Below are positions 24,358 to 37,237 of a DNA stretch of 64,000 nucleotides, one piece after another. Numbering within the stretch: the stretch's first letter is position 1; the number at the start of each line of letters is the position of its first letter. Origin of the DNA: Osmia lignaria lignaria (Eukaryota; Arthropoda; Insecta; Hymenoptera; Megachilidae); NCBI RefSeq assembly GCF_051020975.1, contig NW_027478160.1:17320001-17384000 (forward strand). The letters run 5' to 3'. A program made the translations under genes and the position numbers. Below the pieces are notes generated by a model. That model searched no databases, was not told the DNA's origin, and saw nothing but the letters and a program-made list of their open reading frames with translations.

Positions 24358-25967
24358 GATCAGATGGGTAGTTCTCGAGATATATCAAGATATTTAAAAG
24401 TTCCGAAGCCGCACCAACATAATAGAGATACAGAAACACCGTGGCCCCTTTCTTTGAGATAACTCTGCACTATTGCGAGCTGGAAATGCCACTTCCAGTT
24501 TAGCTGTGCAGAAGAAGAACAACAAGAAGAAGAAATATCACGAAATATGTCCGTTAGGCCCCTTCCCTTGAGATAAATCTGCAAATATCTCGGAAACGAA
24601 GCGAGCTATGGCAAAATGTTAAGAGACCTTTTTTGTAGAGAATTAAGTTTCCTACTTTTTATGTTGTATGATATTTTTTGATCAGATGCGCAGTTCTCGA
24701 GATATATCAAGATATTTAAAAGTTCCGAAGCCGCACCAACATAATAGAGATACAGAAACACCGTGGCCCCTTTCTTTGAGATAACTCTGCACTATTGCGA
24801 GCTGCAAATGCCACTTCCAGCTTAGCTGTGCAGATGAAGAACAACAAGAAGAAGAAATATCTCGAAATATGTCCGTCAGGCCAGTTCCTTTGAGCTGAAT
24901 CTGCAAATATCTCGGAAACGAAGCGAGCTATGGCAAAATGTTAAGAGACCTTTTTTGTAGAGAATTAAGTTTCCTACTTTTTATCTTCTATGATATTTTT
25001 TGATCAGATGCGTAGTTCTCGAGATATATCAAGATATTTAAAAGTTCCGAAGCCGCACCAACATAATAGAGGTACAGAAACACCGTGGCCTCTCTCTTTG
25101 AGATAACTCTGCACTATTGCGAGCTGGAAATGCCTCTTCCAGTTTAGCTGTGCAGAAGAAGAACAACAAGAAGAAGAAATATCTCGAAATATGTCCGTTA
25201 GGCCCCTTCCCTTGAGATAAATCTGCAAATATCTCGGAAACGAAGCGAGCTATGGCAAAATGTTAAGAGACCTTTTTTGTAGAGAATTAAGTTTCCTACT
25301 TTTTATGTTCTATGATATTTTTTGATCAGATGCGTAGTTCTCGAGATATATCAAGATATTTAAAAGTTCCGAAGCCGCACCAACATAATAGAGATACAGA
25401 AACACCGTGGCCCCTTTCTTTGAGATAACTCTGCACTAGTGCGAGCCGCAAATGCCACTTCCAGCTTAGCTGTGCAGAAGAAGAACAACAAGAAGAAGAA
25501 ATATCTCGAAATATGTCCGTCAGGCCCCTTCCCTTGAGATAAATCTGCAAATATCTCGGAAACGAAGCGAGCTATGGCAAAATGTTAAGAGACCTTTTTT
25601 GTACAGAATTAAGTTTCCTACTTTTTATGTTCTATGATATTTTTTGATCAGATGCGTAGTTCTCGAGATATATCAAGATATTTAAAAGTTCCGAAGCCGC
25701 ACCAACATTATAGAGATACAGAAACACCGTGGCTCCTTTCTTTAAGATAACTCTGCCCTATTGCGAGCTGGAAATGCCACTTCCAGTTTAGCTGTGCAGA
25801 AGAAGAACAACAAGAAGAAGAAATATCTCGAAATATGTCCGTTAGGCCCCTTCCCTTGAGATAAATCTGCAAATATCTCGGACACGAAGCGAGCTATGGC
25901 AAAATGTTAAGAGACCATTTTTGTAGAGAATTAAGTTTCCTACTTTTTATGTTCTATGATATTTTTT
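24358..25967. repeat. Variable higher-order unit 1: 5 monomers (1,610 bp)
   Basis: The unit starts with the GATGGGTAG monomer and ends with the CATTATAGAG / CTGCCCTATTG monomer, as do the next four units. The fourth monomer (25324) is a fusion: front GCACTAGTGCGAGCCGC, tail GTACAGAATT. It apparently replaces four monomers of the 8-mer version at 34662-37237. Confidence 0.85.
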
Positions 25968-28543
25968 GATCAGATGGGTAGTTCTCGAGATATATCAAGA
26001 TATTTAAAAGTTCCGAAGCCGCACCAACATAATAGAGATACAGAAACACCGTGGCCCCTTTCTTTGAGATAACTCTGCACTATTGCGAGCTGGAAATGCC
26101 ACTTCCAGTTTAGCTGTGCAGAAGAAGAACAACAAGAAGAAGAAATATCACGAAATATGTCCGTTAGGCCCCTTCCCTTGAGATAAATCTGCAAATATCT
26201 CGGAAACGAAGCGAGCTGTGGCAAAATGTTAAGAGACCTTTTTTGTAGAGAATTAAGTTTCCTACTTTTTATGTTCTATGATATTTTTTGATCAGATGCG
26301 CAGTTCTCGAGATATATCAAGATATTTAAAAGTTCCGAAGCCGCACCAACATAATAGAGATACAGAAACACCGTGGCCCCTTTCTTTGAGATAACTCTGC
26401 ACTATTGCGAGCTGCAAATGCCACTTCCAGCTTAGCTGTGCAGATGAAGAACAACAAGAAGAAGAAATATCTCGAAATATGTCCGTCAGGCCAGTTCCTT
26501 TGAGGTGAATCTGCAAATATCTCGGAAACGAAGCGAGCTATGGCAAAATGTTAAGAGACCTTTTTTGTAGAGAATTAAGTTTCCTACGTTTTATCTTCTA
26601 TGATATTTTTTGATCAGAAGCGTAGTTTTCGAGATATATCGAGATATTTAAAAGTTCCGAAGGCGCACCAACATAATAGAGATACAGAAACACCGTGGCC
26701 CCTTTCTTTGAGATAACTCTGCACTATTGCGAGCTGCAAATGCCACTTCCAGGTTAGCTGTGCAGAAGAAGAACAACAAGAAGAAGAAATATCTCGAAAT
26801 ATGTCCGTCAGGCCCCTTCCCTTGAGATATATCTGCAAATATCTCGGAAACGAAGCGAGCTATGGCAAAATGTTAAGAGACCTTTTTTGTAGAGAATTAA
26901 GTTTCCTACTTTTTATGTTCTATGATATTTTCTGATCAGATGCGTAGTTCTCGAGATATATCAAGATATTTAAAAGTTCCGAAGCCGCACCAACATAATA
27001 GAGATACAGAAACACCGTGGCCCCTTTCTTTGAGATAACTCTGCACTATTGAGAGCTGGAAATGCCACTTCCAGTTTAGCTGTGCAGAAGAAGAACAACA
27101 AGAAGAAGAAATATCTCGAAATATGTCCGTTAGGCCCCTTCCCTTGAGATAAATCTGCAAATATCTCGGAAACGAAGCGAGCTATGGCAAAATGTTCAGA
27201 GACCTTTTTTGTAGAGAGTTAAGTTTCCTACTTTTTATGTTCTATGATATTTTTTGATCAGATGCGTAGTTCTCGAGATATATCAAGATATTTAAAAGTT
27301 CCGAAGCCGCACCAACATAATAGAGATACAGAAACACCGTGGCCCCTTTCTTTGATATAACTCTGCACTATTGCGAGCTGTAAATGCCACTTCCAGCTTA
27401 GCTGTGCAGAAGAAGAACAACAAGAAGAAGAAATATCTCGAAATATGTCCGTCAGGCCCCTTCCCTTGAGATAAATCTGCAAATATCTCGGAAACGAAGC
27501 GAGCTATGGCAAAATGTTAAGAGACCTTTTTTGTAGAGAATTAGGTTTCCTACTTTTTATCTTCTATGATATTTTTTGATCAGATGCGTAGTTCTCGAGA
27601 TATATCAAGATATTTAAAAGTTCCGAAGCCGCACCAACATAATAGAGATACAGAAACACCGTGGCCCCTTTCTTTGAGATAACGCTGCACTAGTGCGAGC
27701 CGCAAATGCCACTTCCAGCTTAGCTGTGCAGAAGAAGAACAACAAGAAGAAGAAATATCTCGAAATATGTCCGTCAGGCCCCTTCCCTTGAGATAAATCT
27801 GGAAATATCTCGGAAACGAAGAGAGTTATGGCAAAATGTTAAGAGACCTTTTTTGTAGAGAATTAAGTTTCCTACTTTTCATGTTCTATGATATTTTTTG
27901 ATCAGATGCGTAGTTCTCGAGATATATCAAGATATTGAAAAGTTCCGAAGCCGCACCAACATAATAGAGATACAGAAACACCGTGGCCCCTTTCTTTGAG
28001 ATATCTCTGCACTATTGCGAGCTGTAAATGCCACTTCCAGCTTAGCTGTGCAGAAGAAGAACAACAAGAAGAAGAAATATCTCGAAATATGTCCGTCAGG
28101 CCCCTTCCCTTGAGATAAATCTGCAAATATCTCGGAAACGAAGCGAGCTATGGCAAAATGTTAAGAGACCTTTTTTGTACAGAATTAAGTTTCCTACTTT
28201 TTATGTTCTATGATATTTTTTGATCAGATGCGTAGTTCTCGAGATATATCAAGATATTTAAAAGTTCCGAAGCCGCACCAACATTATAGAGATACAGAAA
28301 CACCGTGGCTCCTTTCTTTGAGATAACTCTGCCCTATTGCGAGCTGGAAATGCCACTTCCAGTTTAGCTGTGCAGAAGAAGAACAACAAGAAGAAGAAAT
28401 ATCTCGAAATATGTCCGTTAGGCCCCTTCCCTTGAGATAAATCTGCAAATATCTCGGACACGAAGCGAGCTATGGCAAAATGTTAAGAGACCATTTTTGT
28501 AGAGAATTAAGTTTCCTACTTTTTATGTTCTATGATATTTTTT
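25968..28543. repeat. Variable higher-order unit 2: 8 monomers (2,576 bp)
   Basis: The order by marker is GATGGGTAG, GAGGTGAATCTGC with GATGAAG, GAAGGCGCACC, TTTTCTGATCAG with ATTGAGAGC, TTTGATATAAC, GATAACGCTGC, GATATTGAAAAG, then CATTATAGAG. The second monomer has GAGGTGAATC, the b subtype, where units 1, 4, 5 and 6 have GAGCTGAATC in that place. Confidence 0.85.
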
Positions 28544-31441
28544 GATCAGATGGGTAGTTCTCGAGATATATCAAGATATTTAAAAGTTCCGAAGCCGCAC
28601 CAACATAATAGAGATACAGAAACACCGTGGCCCCTTTCTTTGAGATAACTCTGCACTATTGCGAGCTGGAAATGCCACTTCCAGTTTAGCTGTGCAGAAG
28701 AAGAACAACAAGAAGAAGAAATATCTCGAAATATGTCCGTTAGGCCCCTTCCCTTGAGATAAATCTGCAAATATCTCGGAAACGAAGCGAGCTATGGCAA
28801 AATGTTAAGAGACCTTTTTTGTAGAGAATTAAGTTTCCTACTTTTTATGTTCTATGATATTTTTTGATCAGATGCGTAGTTCTCGAGATATATCAAGATA
28901 TTTAAAAGTTCCGAAGCCGCACCAACATAATAGAGATACAGAAACACCGTGGCCCCTTTCTTTGAGATAACTCTGCACTATTGCGAGCTGCAAATGCCAC
29001 TTCCAGCTTAGCTGTGCAGATGAAGAACAACAAGAAGAAGAAATATCTCGAAATATGTCCGTCAGGCCAGTTCCTTTGAGGTGAATCTGCAAATATCTCG
29101 GAAACGAAGCGAGCTATGGCAAAATGTTAAGAGACCTTTTTTGTAGAGAATTAAGTTTCCTACGTTTTATCTTCTATGATATTTTTTGATCAGAAGCGTA
29201 GTTTTCGAGATATATCGAGATATTTAAAAGTTCCGAAGGCGCACCAACATAATAGAGATACAGAAACACCGTGGCCCCTTTCTTTGAGATAACTCTGCAC
29301 TATTGCGAGCTGCAAATGCCACTTCCAGGTTAGCTGTGCAGAAGAAGAACAACAAGAAGAAGAAATATCTCGAAATATGTCCGTCAGGCCCCTTCCCTTG
29401 AGATATATCTGCAAATATCTCGGAAACGAAGCGAGCTATGGCAAAATGTTAAGAGACCTTTTTTGTATAGAATTAAGTTTCCTACTTTTTATGTTCTATG
29501 ATATTTTCTGATCAGATGCGTAGTTCTCGAGATATATCAAGATATTTAAAAGTTCCGAAGCCGCACCAACATAATAGAGATACAGAAACACCGTGGCCCC
29601 TTTCTTTGAGATAACTCTGCACTATTGAGAGCTGGAAATGCCACTTCCAGTTTAGCTGTGCAGAAGAAGAACAACAAGAAGAAGAAATATCTCGAAATAT
29701 GTCCGTTAGGCCCCTTCCCTTGAGATAAATCTGCAAATATCTCGGAAACGAAGCGAGCTATGGCAAAATGTTCAGAGACCTTTTTTGTAGAGAGTTAAGT
29801 TTCCTACTTTTTATGTTCTATGATATTTTTTGATCAGATGCGTAGTTCTCGAGATATATCAAGATATTTAAAAGTTCCGAAGCCGCACCAACATAATAGA
29901 GATACAGAAACACCGTGGCCCCTTTCTTTGATATAACTCTGCACTATTGCGAGCTGTAAATGCCACTTCCAGCTTAGCTGTGCAGAAGAAGAACAACAAG
30001 AAGAAGAAATATCTCGAAATATGTCCGTCAGGCCCCTTCCCTTGAGATAAATCTGCAAATATCTCGGAAACGAAGCGAGCTATGGCAAAATGTTAAGAGA
30101 CCTTTTTTGTAGAGAATTAGGTTTCCTACTTTTTATCTTCTATGATATTTTTTGATCAGATGCGTAGTTCTCGAGATATATCAAGATATTTAAAAGTTCC
30201 GAAGCCGCACCAACATAATAGAGATACAGAAACACCGTGGCCCCTTTCTTTGAGATAACGCTGCACTAGTGCGAGCCGCAAATGCCACTTCCAGCTTAGC
30301 TGTGCAGAAGAAGAACAACAAGAAGAAGAAATATCTCGAAATATGTCCGTCAGGCCCCTTCCCTTGAGATAAATCTGGAAATATCTCGGAAACGAAGAGA
30401 GTTATGGCAAAATGTTAAGAGACCTTTTTTGTAGAGAATTAAGTTTCCTACTTTTCATGTTCTATGATATTTTTTGATCAGATGCGTAGTTCTCGAGATA
30501 TATCAAGATATTGAAAAGTTCCGAAGCCGCACCAACATAATAGAGATACAGAAACACCGTGGCCCCTTTCTTTGAGATATCTCTGCACTATTGCGAGCTG
30601 TAAATGCCACTTCCAGCTTAGCTGTGCAGAAGAAGAACAACAAGAAGAAGAAATATCTCGAAATATGTCCGTCAGGCCCCTTCCCTTGAGATAAATCTGC
30701 AAATATCTCGGAAACGAAGCGAGCTATGGCAAAATGTTAAGAGACCTTTTTTGTACAGAATTAAGTTTCCTACTTTTTATGTTCTATGATATTTTTTGAT
30801 CAGATGCGTAGTTCTCGAGATATATCAAGATATTGAAAAGTTCCGAAGCCGCACCAACATAATAGAGATACAGAAACACCGTGGCCCCTTTCTTTGAGAT
30901 ATCTCTGCACTATTGCGAGCTGTAAATGCCACTTCCAGCTTAGCTGTGCAGAAGAAGAACAACAAGAAGAAGAAATATCTCGAAATATGTCCGTCAGGCC
31001 CCTTCCCTTGAGATAAATCTGCAAATATCTCGGAAACGAAGCGAGCTATGGCAAAATGTTAAGAGACCTTTTTTGTACAGAATTAAGTTTCCTACTTTTT
31101 ATGTTCTATGATATTTTTTGATCAGATGCGTAGTTCTCGAGATATATCAAGATATTTAAAAGTTCCGAAGCCGCACCAACATTATAGAGATACAGAAACA
31201 CCGTGGCTCCTTTCTTTGAGATAACTCTGCCCTATTGCGAGCTGGAAATGCCACTTCCAGTTTAGCTGTGCAGAAGAAGAACAACAAGAAGAAGAAATAT
31301 CTCGAAATATGTCCGTTAGGCCCCTTCCCTTGAGATAAATCTGCAAATATCTCGGACACGAAGCGAGCTATGGCAAAATGTTAAGAGACCATTTTTGTAG
31401 AGAATTAAGTTTCCTACTTTTTATGTTCTATGATATTTTTT
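28544..31441. repeat. Variable higher-order unit 3: 9 monomers (2,898 bp)
   Basis: This has the same order as unit 2, except that the GATATTGAAAAG monomer is present twice in a row (30476-30797 and 30798-31119). The two look identical by eye. The first monomer reads ATATCTCG where the equivalent monomers of the other units read ATATCACG. Confidence 0.85.
30476..31119. repeat. Single-monomer tandem duplication
   Basis: Two adjacent copies share GATATTGAAAAG, GAGATATCTCTGC, GCTGTAAATG and GTACAGAATT, and I see no difference between them. Elsewhere in the neighbouring units this monomer occurs once per unit. Confidence 0.85.
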
Positions 31442-34400
31442 GATCAGATGGGTAGTTCTCGAGATATATCAAGATATTTAAAAGTTCCGAAGCCGCACCA
31501 ACATAATAGAGATACAGAAACACCGTGGCCCCTTTCTTTGAGATAACTCTGCACTATTGCGAGCTGGAAATGCCACTTCCAGTTTAGCTGTGCAGAAGAA
31601 GAACAACAAGAAGAAGAAATATCACGAAATATGTCCGTTAGGCCCCTTCCCTTGAGATAAATCTGCAAATATCTCGGAAACGAAGCGAGCTATGGCAAAA
31701 TGTTAAGAGACCTTTTTTGTAGAGAATTAAGTTTCCTACTTTTTATGTTGTATGATATTTTTTGATCAGATGCGCAGTTCTCGAGATATATCAAGATATT
31801 TAAAAGTTCCGAAGCCGCACCAACATAATAGAGATACAGAAACACCGTGGCCCCTTTCTTTGAGATAACTCTGCACTATTGCGAGCTGCAAATGCCACTT
31901 CCAGCTTAGCTGTGCAGATGAAGAACAACAAGAAGAAGAAATATCTCGAAATATGTCCGTCAGGCCAGTTCCTTTGAGCTGAATCTGCAAATATCTCGGA
32001 AACGAAGCGAGCTATGGCAAAATGTTAAGAGACCTTTTTTGTAGAGAATTAAGTTTCCTACTTTTTATCTTCTATGATATTTTTTGATCAGATGCGTAGT
32101 TCTCGAGATATATCAAGATATTTAAAAGTTCCGAAGCCGCACCAACATAATAGAGGTACAGAAACACCGTGGCCTCTCTCTTTGAGATAACTCTGCACTA
32201 TTGCGAGCTGGAAATGCCTCTTCCAGTTTAGCTGTGCAGAAGAAGAACAACAAGAAGAAGAAATATCTCGAAATATGTCCGTTAGGCCCCTTCCCTTGAG
32301 ATAAATCTGCAAATATCTCGGAAACGAAGCGAGCTATGGCAAAATGTTAAGAGACCTTTTTTGTAGAGAATTAAGTTTCCTACTTTTTATGTTCTATGAT
32401 ATTTTTTGATCAGATGCGTAGTTCTCGAGATATATCAAGATATTTAAAAGTTCCGAAGCCGCACCAACATAATAGAGATACAGAAACACCGTGGCCCCTT
32501 TCTTTGAGATAACTCTGCACTATTGCGAGCTGCAAATGCCACTTCCAGCTTAGCTGTGCAGATGAAGAACAACAAGAAGAAGAAATATCTCGAAATATGT
32601 CCGTCAGGCCAGTTCCTTTGAGGTGAATCTGCAAATATCTCGGAAACGAAGCGAGCTATGGCAAAATGTTAAGAGACCTTTTTTGTAGAGAATTAAGTTT
32701 CCTACGTTTTATCTTCTATGATATTTTTTGATCAGAAGCGTAGTTTTCGAGATATATCGAGATATTTAAAAGTTCCGAAGGCGCACCAACATAATAGAGA
32801 TACAGAAACACCGTGGCCCCTTTCTTTGAGATAACTCTGCACTATTGCGAGCTGCAAATGCCACTTCCAGGTTAGCTGTGCAGAAGAAGAACAACAAGAA
32901 GAAGAAATATCTCGAAATATGTCCGTCAGGCCCCTTCCCTTGAGATATATCTGCAAATATCTCGGAAACGAAGCGAGCTATGGCAAAATGTTAAGAGACC
33001 TTTTTTGTATAGAATTAAGTTTCCTACTTTTTATGTTCTATGATATTTTCTGATCAGATGCGTAGTTCTCGAGATATATCAAGATATTTAAAACTTCCGA
33101 AGCCGCACCAACATAATAGAGATACAGAAACACCGTGGCCCCTTTCTTTGAGATAACTCTGCACTATTGAGAGCTGGAAATGCCACTTCCAGTTTAGCTG
33201 TGCAGAAGAAGAACAACAAGAAGAAGAAATATCTCGAAATATGTCCGTTAGGCCCCTTCCCTTGAGATAAATCTGCAAATATCTCGGAAACGAAGCGAGC
33301 TATGGCAAAATGTTCAGAGACCTTTTTTGTAGAGAGTTAAGTTTCCTACTTTTTATGTTCTATGATATTTTTTGATCAGATGCGTAGTTCTCGAGATATA
33401 TCAAGATATTTAAAAGTTCCGAAGCCGCACCAACATAATAGAGATACAGAAACACCGTGGCCCCTTTCTTTGATATAACTCTGCACTATTGCGAGCTGTA
33501 AATGCCACTTCCAGCTTAGCTGTGCAGAAGAAGAACAACAAGAAGAAGAAATATCTCGAAATATGTCCGTCAGGCCCCTTCCCTTGAGATAAATCTGCAA
33601 ATATCTCGGAAACGAAGCGAGCTATGGCAAAATGTTAAGAGACCTTTTTTGTAGAGAATTAGGTTTCCTACTTTTTATCTTCTATGATATTTTTTGATCA
33701 GATGCGTAGTTCTCGAGATATATCAAGATATTTAAAAGTTCCGAAGCCGCACCAACATAATAGAGATACAGAAACACCGTGGCCCCTTTCTTTGAGATAA
33801 CGCTGCACTAGTGCGAGCCGCAAATGCCACTTCCAGCTTAGCTGTGCAGAAGAAGAACAACAAGAAGAAGAAATATCTCGAAATATGTCCGTCAGGCCCC
33901 TTCCCTTGAGATAAATCTGGAAATATCTCGGAAACGAAGAGAGTTATGGCAAAATGTTAAGAGACCTTTTTTGTAGAGAATTAAGTTTCCTACTTTTCAT
34001 GTTCTATGATATTTTTTGATCAGATGCGTAGTTCTCGAGATATATCAAGATATTGAAAAGTTCCGAAGCCGCACCAACATAATAGAGATACAGAAACACC
34101 GTGGCCCCTTTCTTTGAGATATCTCTGCACTATTGCGAGCTGTAAATGCCACTTCCAGCTTAGCTGTGCAGAAGAAGAACAACAAGAAGAAGAAATATCT
34201 CGAAATATGTCCGTCAGGCCCCTTCCCTTGAGATAAATCTGCAAATATCTCGGAAACGAAGCGAGCTATGGCAAAATGTTAAGAGACCTTTTTTGTACAG
34301 AATTAAGTTTCCTACTTTTTATGTTCTATGATATTTTTTGATCAGATGCGTAGTTCTCGAGATATATCAAGATATTTAAAAGTTCCGAAGCCGCACCAAC

Positions 34401-34661
34401 ATTATAGAGATACAGAAACACCGTGGCTCCTTTCTTTGAGATAACTCTGCCCTATTGCGAGCTGGAAATGCCACTTCCAGTTTAGCTGTGCAGAAGAAGA
34501 ACAACAAGAAGAAGAAATATCTCGAAATATGTCCGTTAGGCCCCTTCCCTTGAGATAAATCTGCAAATATCTCGGACACGAAGCGAGCTATGGCAAAATG
34601 TTAAGAGACCATTTTTGTAGAGAATTAAGTTTCCTACTTTTTATGTTCTATGATATTTTTT
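31442..34661. repeat. Variable higher-order unit 4: 10 monomers (3,220 bp), recombinant
   Basis: The first three monomers follow the order of unit 1 (GATGGGTAG, GAGCTGAATC, then AGAGGTACAG with TGCCTCTTCC). The remaining seven follow unit 2 from its second monomer (GAGGTGAATC) onward. 3 + 7 = 10 explains its length, and the join lies between about 32225 and 32520. A private change, AAAACTTCCG, is at about 33092. Confidence 0.85.
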
Positions 34662-37237
34662 GATCAGATGGGTAGTTCTCGAGATATATCAAGATATTTA
34701 AAAGTTCCGAAGCCGCACCAACATAATAGAGATACAGAAACACCGTGGCCCCTTTCTTTGAGATAACTCTGCACTATTGCGAGCTGGAAATGCCACTTCC
34801 AGTTTAGCTGTGCAGAAGAAGAACAACAAGAAGAAGAAATATCACGAAATATGTCCGTTAGGCCCCTTCCCTTGAGATAAATCTGCAAATATCTCGGAAA
34901 CGAAGCGAGCTATGGCAAAATGTTAAGAGACCTTTTTTGTAGAGAATTAAGTTTCCTACTTTTTATGTTGTATGATATTTTTTGATCAGATGCGCAGTTC
35001 TCGAGATATATCAAGATATTTAAAAGTTCCGAAGCCGCACCAACATAATAGAGATACAGAAACACCGTGGCCCCTTTCTTTGAGATAACTCTGCACTATT
35101 GCGAGCTGCAAATGCCACTTCCAGCTTAGCTGTGCAGATGAAGAACAACAAGAAGAAGAAATATCTCGAAATATGTCCGTCAGGCCAGTTCCTTTGAGCT
35201 GAATCTGCAAATATCTCGGAAACGAAGCGAGCTATGGCAAAATGTTAAGAGACCTTTTTTGTAGAGAATTAAGTTTCCTACTTTTTATCTTCTATGATAT
35301 TTTTTGATCAGATGCGTAGTTCTCGAGATATATCAAGATATTTAAAAGTTCCGAAGCCGCACCAACATAATAGAGGTACAGAAACACCGTGGCCTCTCTC
35401 TTTGAGATAACTCTGCACTATTGTGAGCTGGAAATGCCTCTTCCAGTTTAGCTGTGCAGAAGAAGAACAACAAGAAGAAGAAATATCTCGAAATATGTCC
35501 GTTAGGCCCCTTCCCTTGAGATAAATCTGCAAATATCTCGGAAACGAAGCGAGCTATGGCAAAATGTTAAGAGACCTTTTTTGTAGAGAATTAAGTTTCC
35601 TACTTTTTATGTTCTATGATATTTTTTGATCAGATGCGTAGTTCTCGAGATATATCAAGATATTTAAAAGTTCCGAAGCCGCACCAACATAATAGAGATA
35701 CAGAAACACCGTGGCCCCTTTCTTTGAGATAACTCTGCACTAGTGCGAGCCGCAAATGCCACTTCCAGCTTAGCTGTGCAGAAGAAGAACAACAAGAAGA
35801 AGAAATATCTCGAAATATGTCCGTCAGGCCCCTTCCCTTGAGATAAATCTGAAAATATCTCGGAAACGAAGCGAGCTATGGCAAAATGTTAAGAGACCTT
35901 TTTTGTAGAGAATTAAGTTTCCTACTTTTTATGTTCTATGATATTTTTTGATCAGATGCGTAGTTCTCGAGATATATCAAGATATTTAAAAGTTCCGAAG
36001 CCGCACCAACATAATAGAGATACGGAAACACCGTGGCCCCTTTCTTTGAGATAACTCTGCACTAGTGCGAGCCGCAAATGCCACTTCCAGCTTAGCTGTG
36101 CAGAAGAAGAACAACAAGAAGAAGAAATATCTCGAAATATGTCCGTTAGGCCCCTTCCCTTGAGATAAACCTGCAAATATCTCGGAAACGAAGCGAGCTA
36201 TGGCAAAATGTTAAGAGACCTTTTTTGTAGAGAATTAAGTTTCCTACTTTTTATCTTCTATGATATTTTTTGATCAGATGCGTAGTTCTCGAGATATATC
36301 AAGATATTTAAAAGTTCCGAAGCCGCACCAACATAATAGAGATACAGAAACACCGTGGCCCCTTTCTTTGAGATAACGCTGCACTAGTGCGAGCCGCAAA
36401 TGCCACTTCCAGCTTAGCTGTGCAGAAGAAGAACAACAAGAAGAAGAAATATCTCGAAATATGTCCGTCAGGCCCCTTCCCTTGAGATAAATCTGGAAAT
36501 ATCTCGGAAACGAAGAGAGTTATGGCAAAATGTTAAGAGACCTTTTTTGTAGAGAATTAAGTTTCCTACTTTTCATGTTCTATGATATTTTTTGATCAGA
36601 TGCGTAGTTCTCGAGATATATCAAGATATTGAAAAGTTCCGAAGCCGCACCAACATAATAGAGATACAGAAACACCGTGGCCCCTTTCTTTGAGATATCT
36701 CTGCACTATTGCGAGCTGTAAATGCCACTTCCAGCTTAGCTGTGCAGAAGAAGAACAACAAGAAGAAGAAATATCTCGAAATATGTCCGTCAGGCCCCTT
36801 CCCTTGAGATAAATCTGCAAATATCTCGGAAACGAAGCGAGCTATGGCAAAATGTTAAGAGACCTTTTTTGTACAGAATTAAGTTTCCTACTTTTTATGT
36901 TCTATGATATTTTTTGATCAGATGCGTAGTTCTCGAGATATATCAAGATATTTAAAAGTTCCGAAGCCGCACCAACATTATAGAGATACAGAAACACCGT
37001 GGCTCCTTTCTTTGAGATAACTCTGCCCTATTGCGAGCTGGAAATGCCACTTCCAGTTTAGCTGTGCAGAAGAAGAACAACAAGAAGAAGAAATATCTCG
37101 AAATATGTCCGTTAGGCCCCTTCCCTTGAGATAAATCTGCAAATATCTCGGACACGAAGCGAGCTATGGCAAAATGTTAAGAGACCATTTTTGTAGAGAA
37201 TTAAGTTTCCTACTTTTTATGTTCTATGATATTTTTT
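34662..37237. repeat. Variable higher-order unit 5: 8 monomers (2,576 bp)
   Basis: The order is GATGGGTAG, GAGCTGAATC, AGAGGTACAG, GTGCGAGCCGC with CTGAAAATATC, TAAACCTGC with a private GATACGG, GATAACGCTGC, GATATTGAAAAG, CATTATAGAG. It has the same length as unit 2 but a different internal composition, so equal length does not mean equal content here. Confidence 0.85.
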
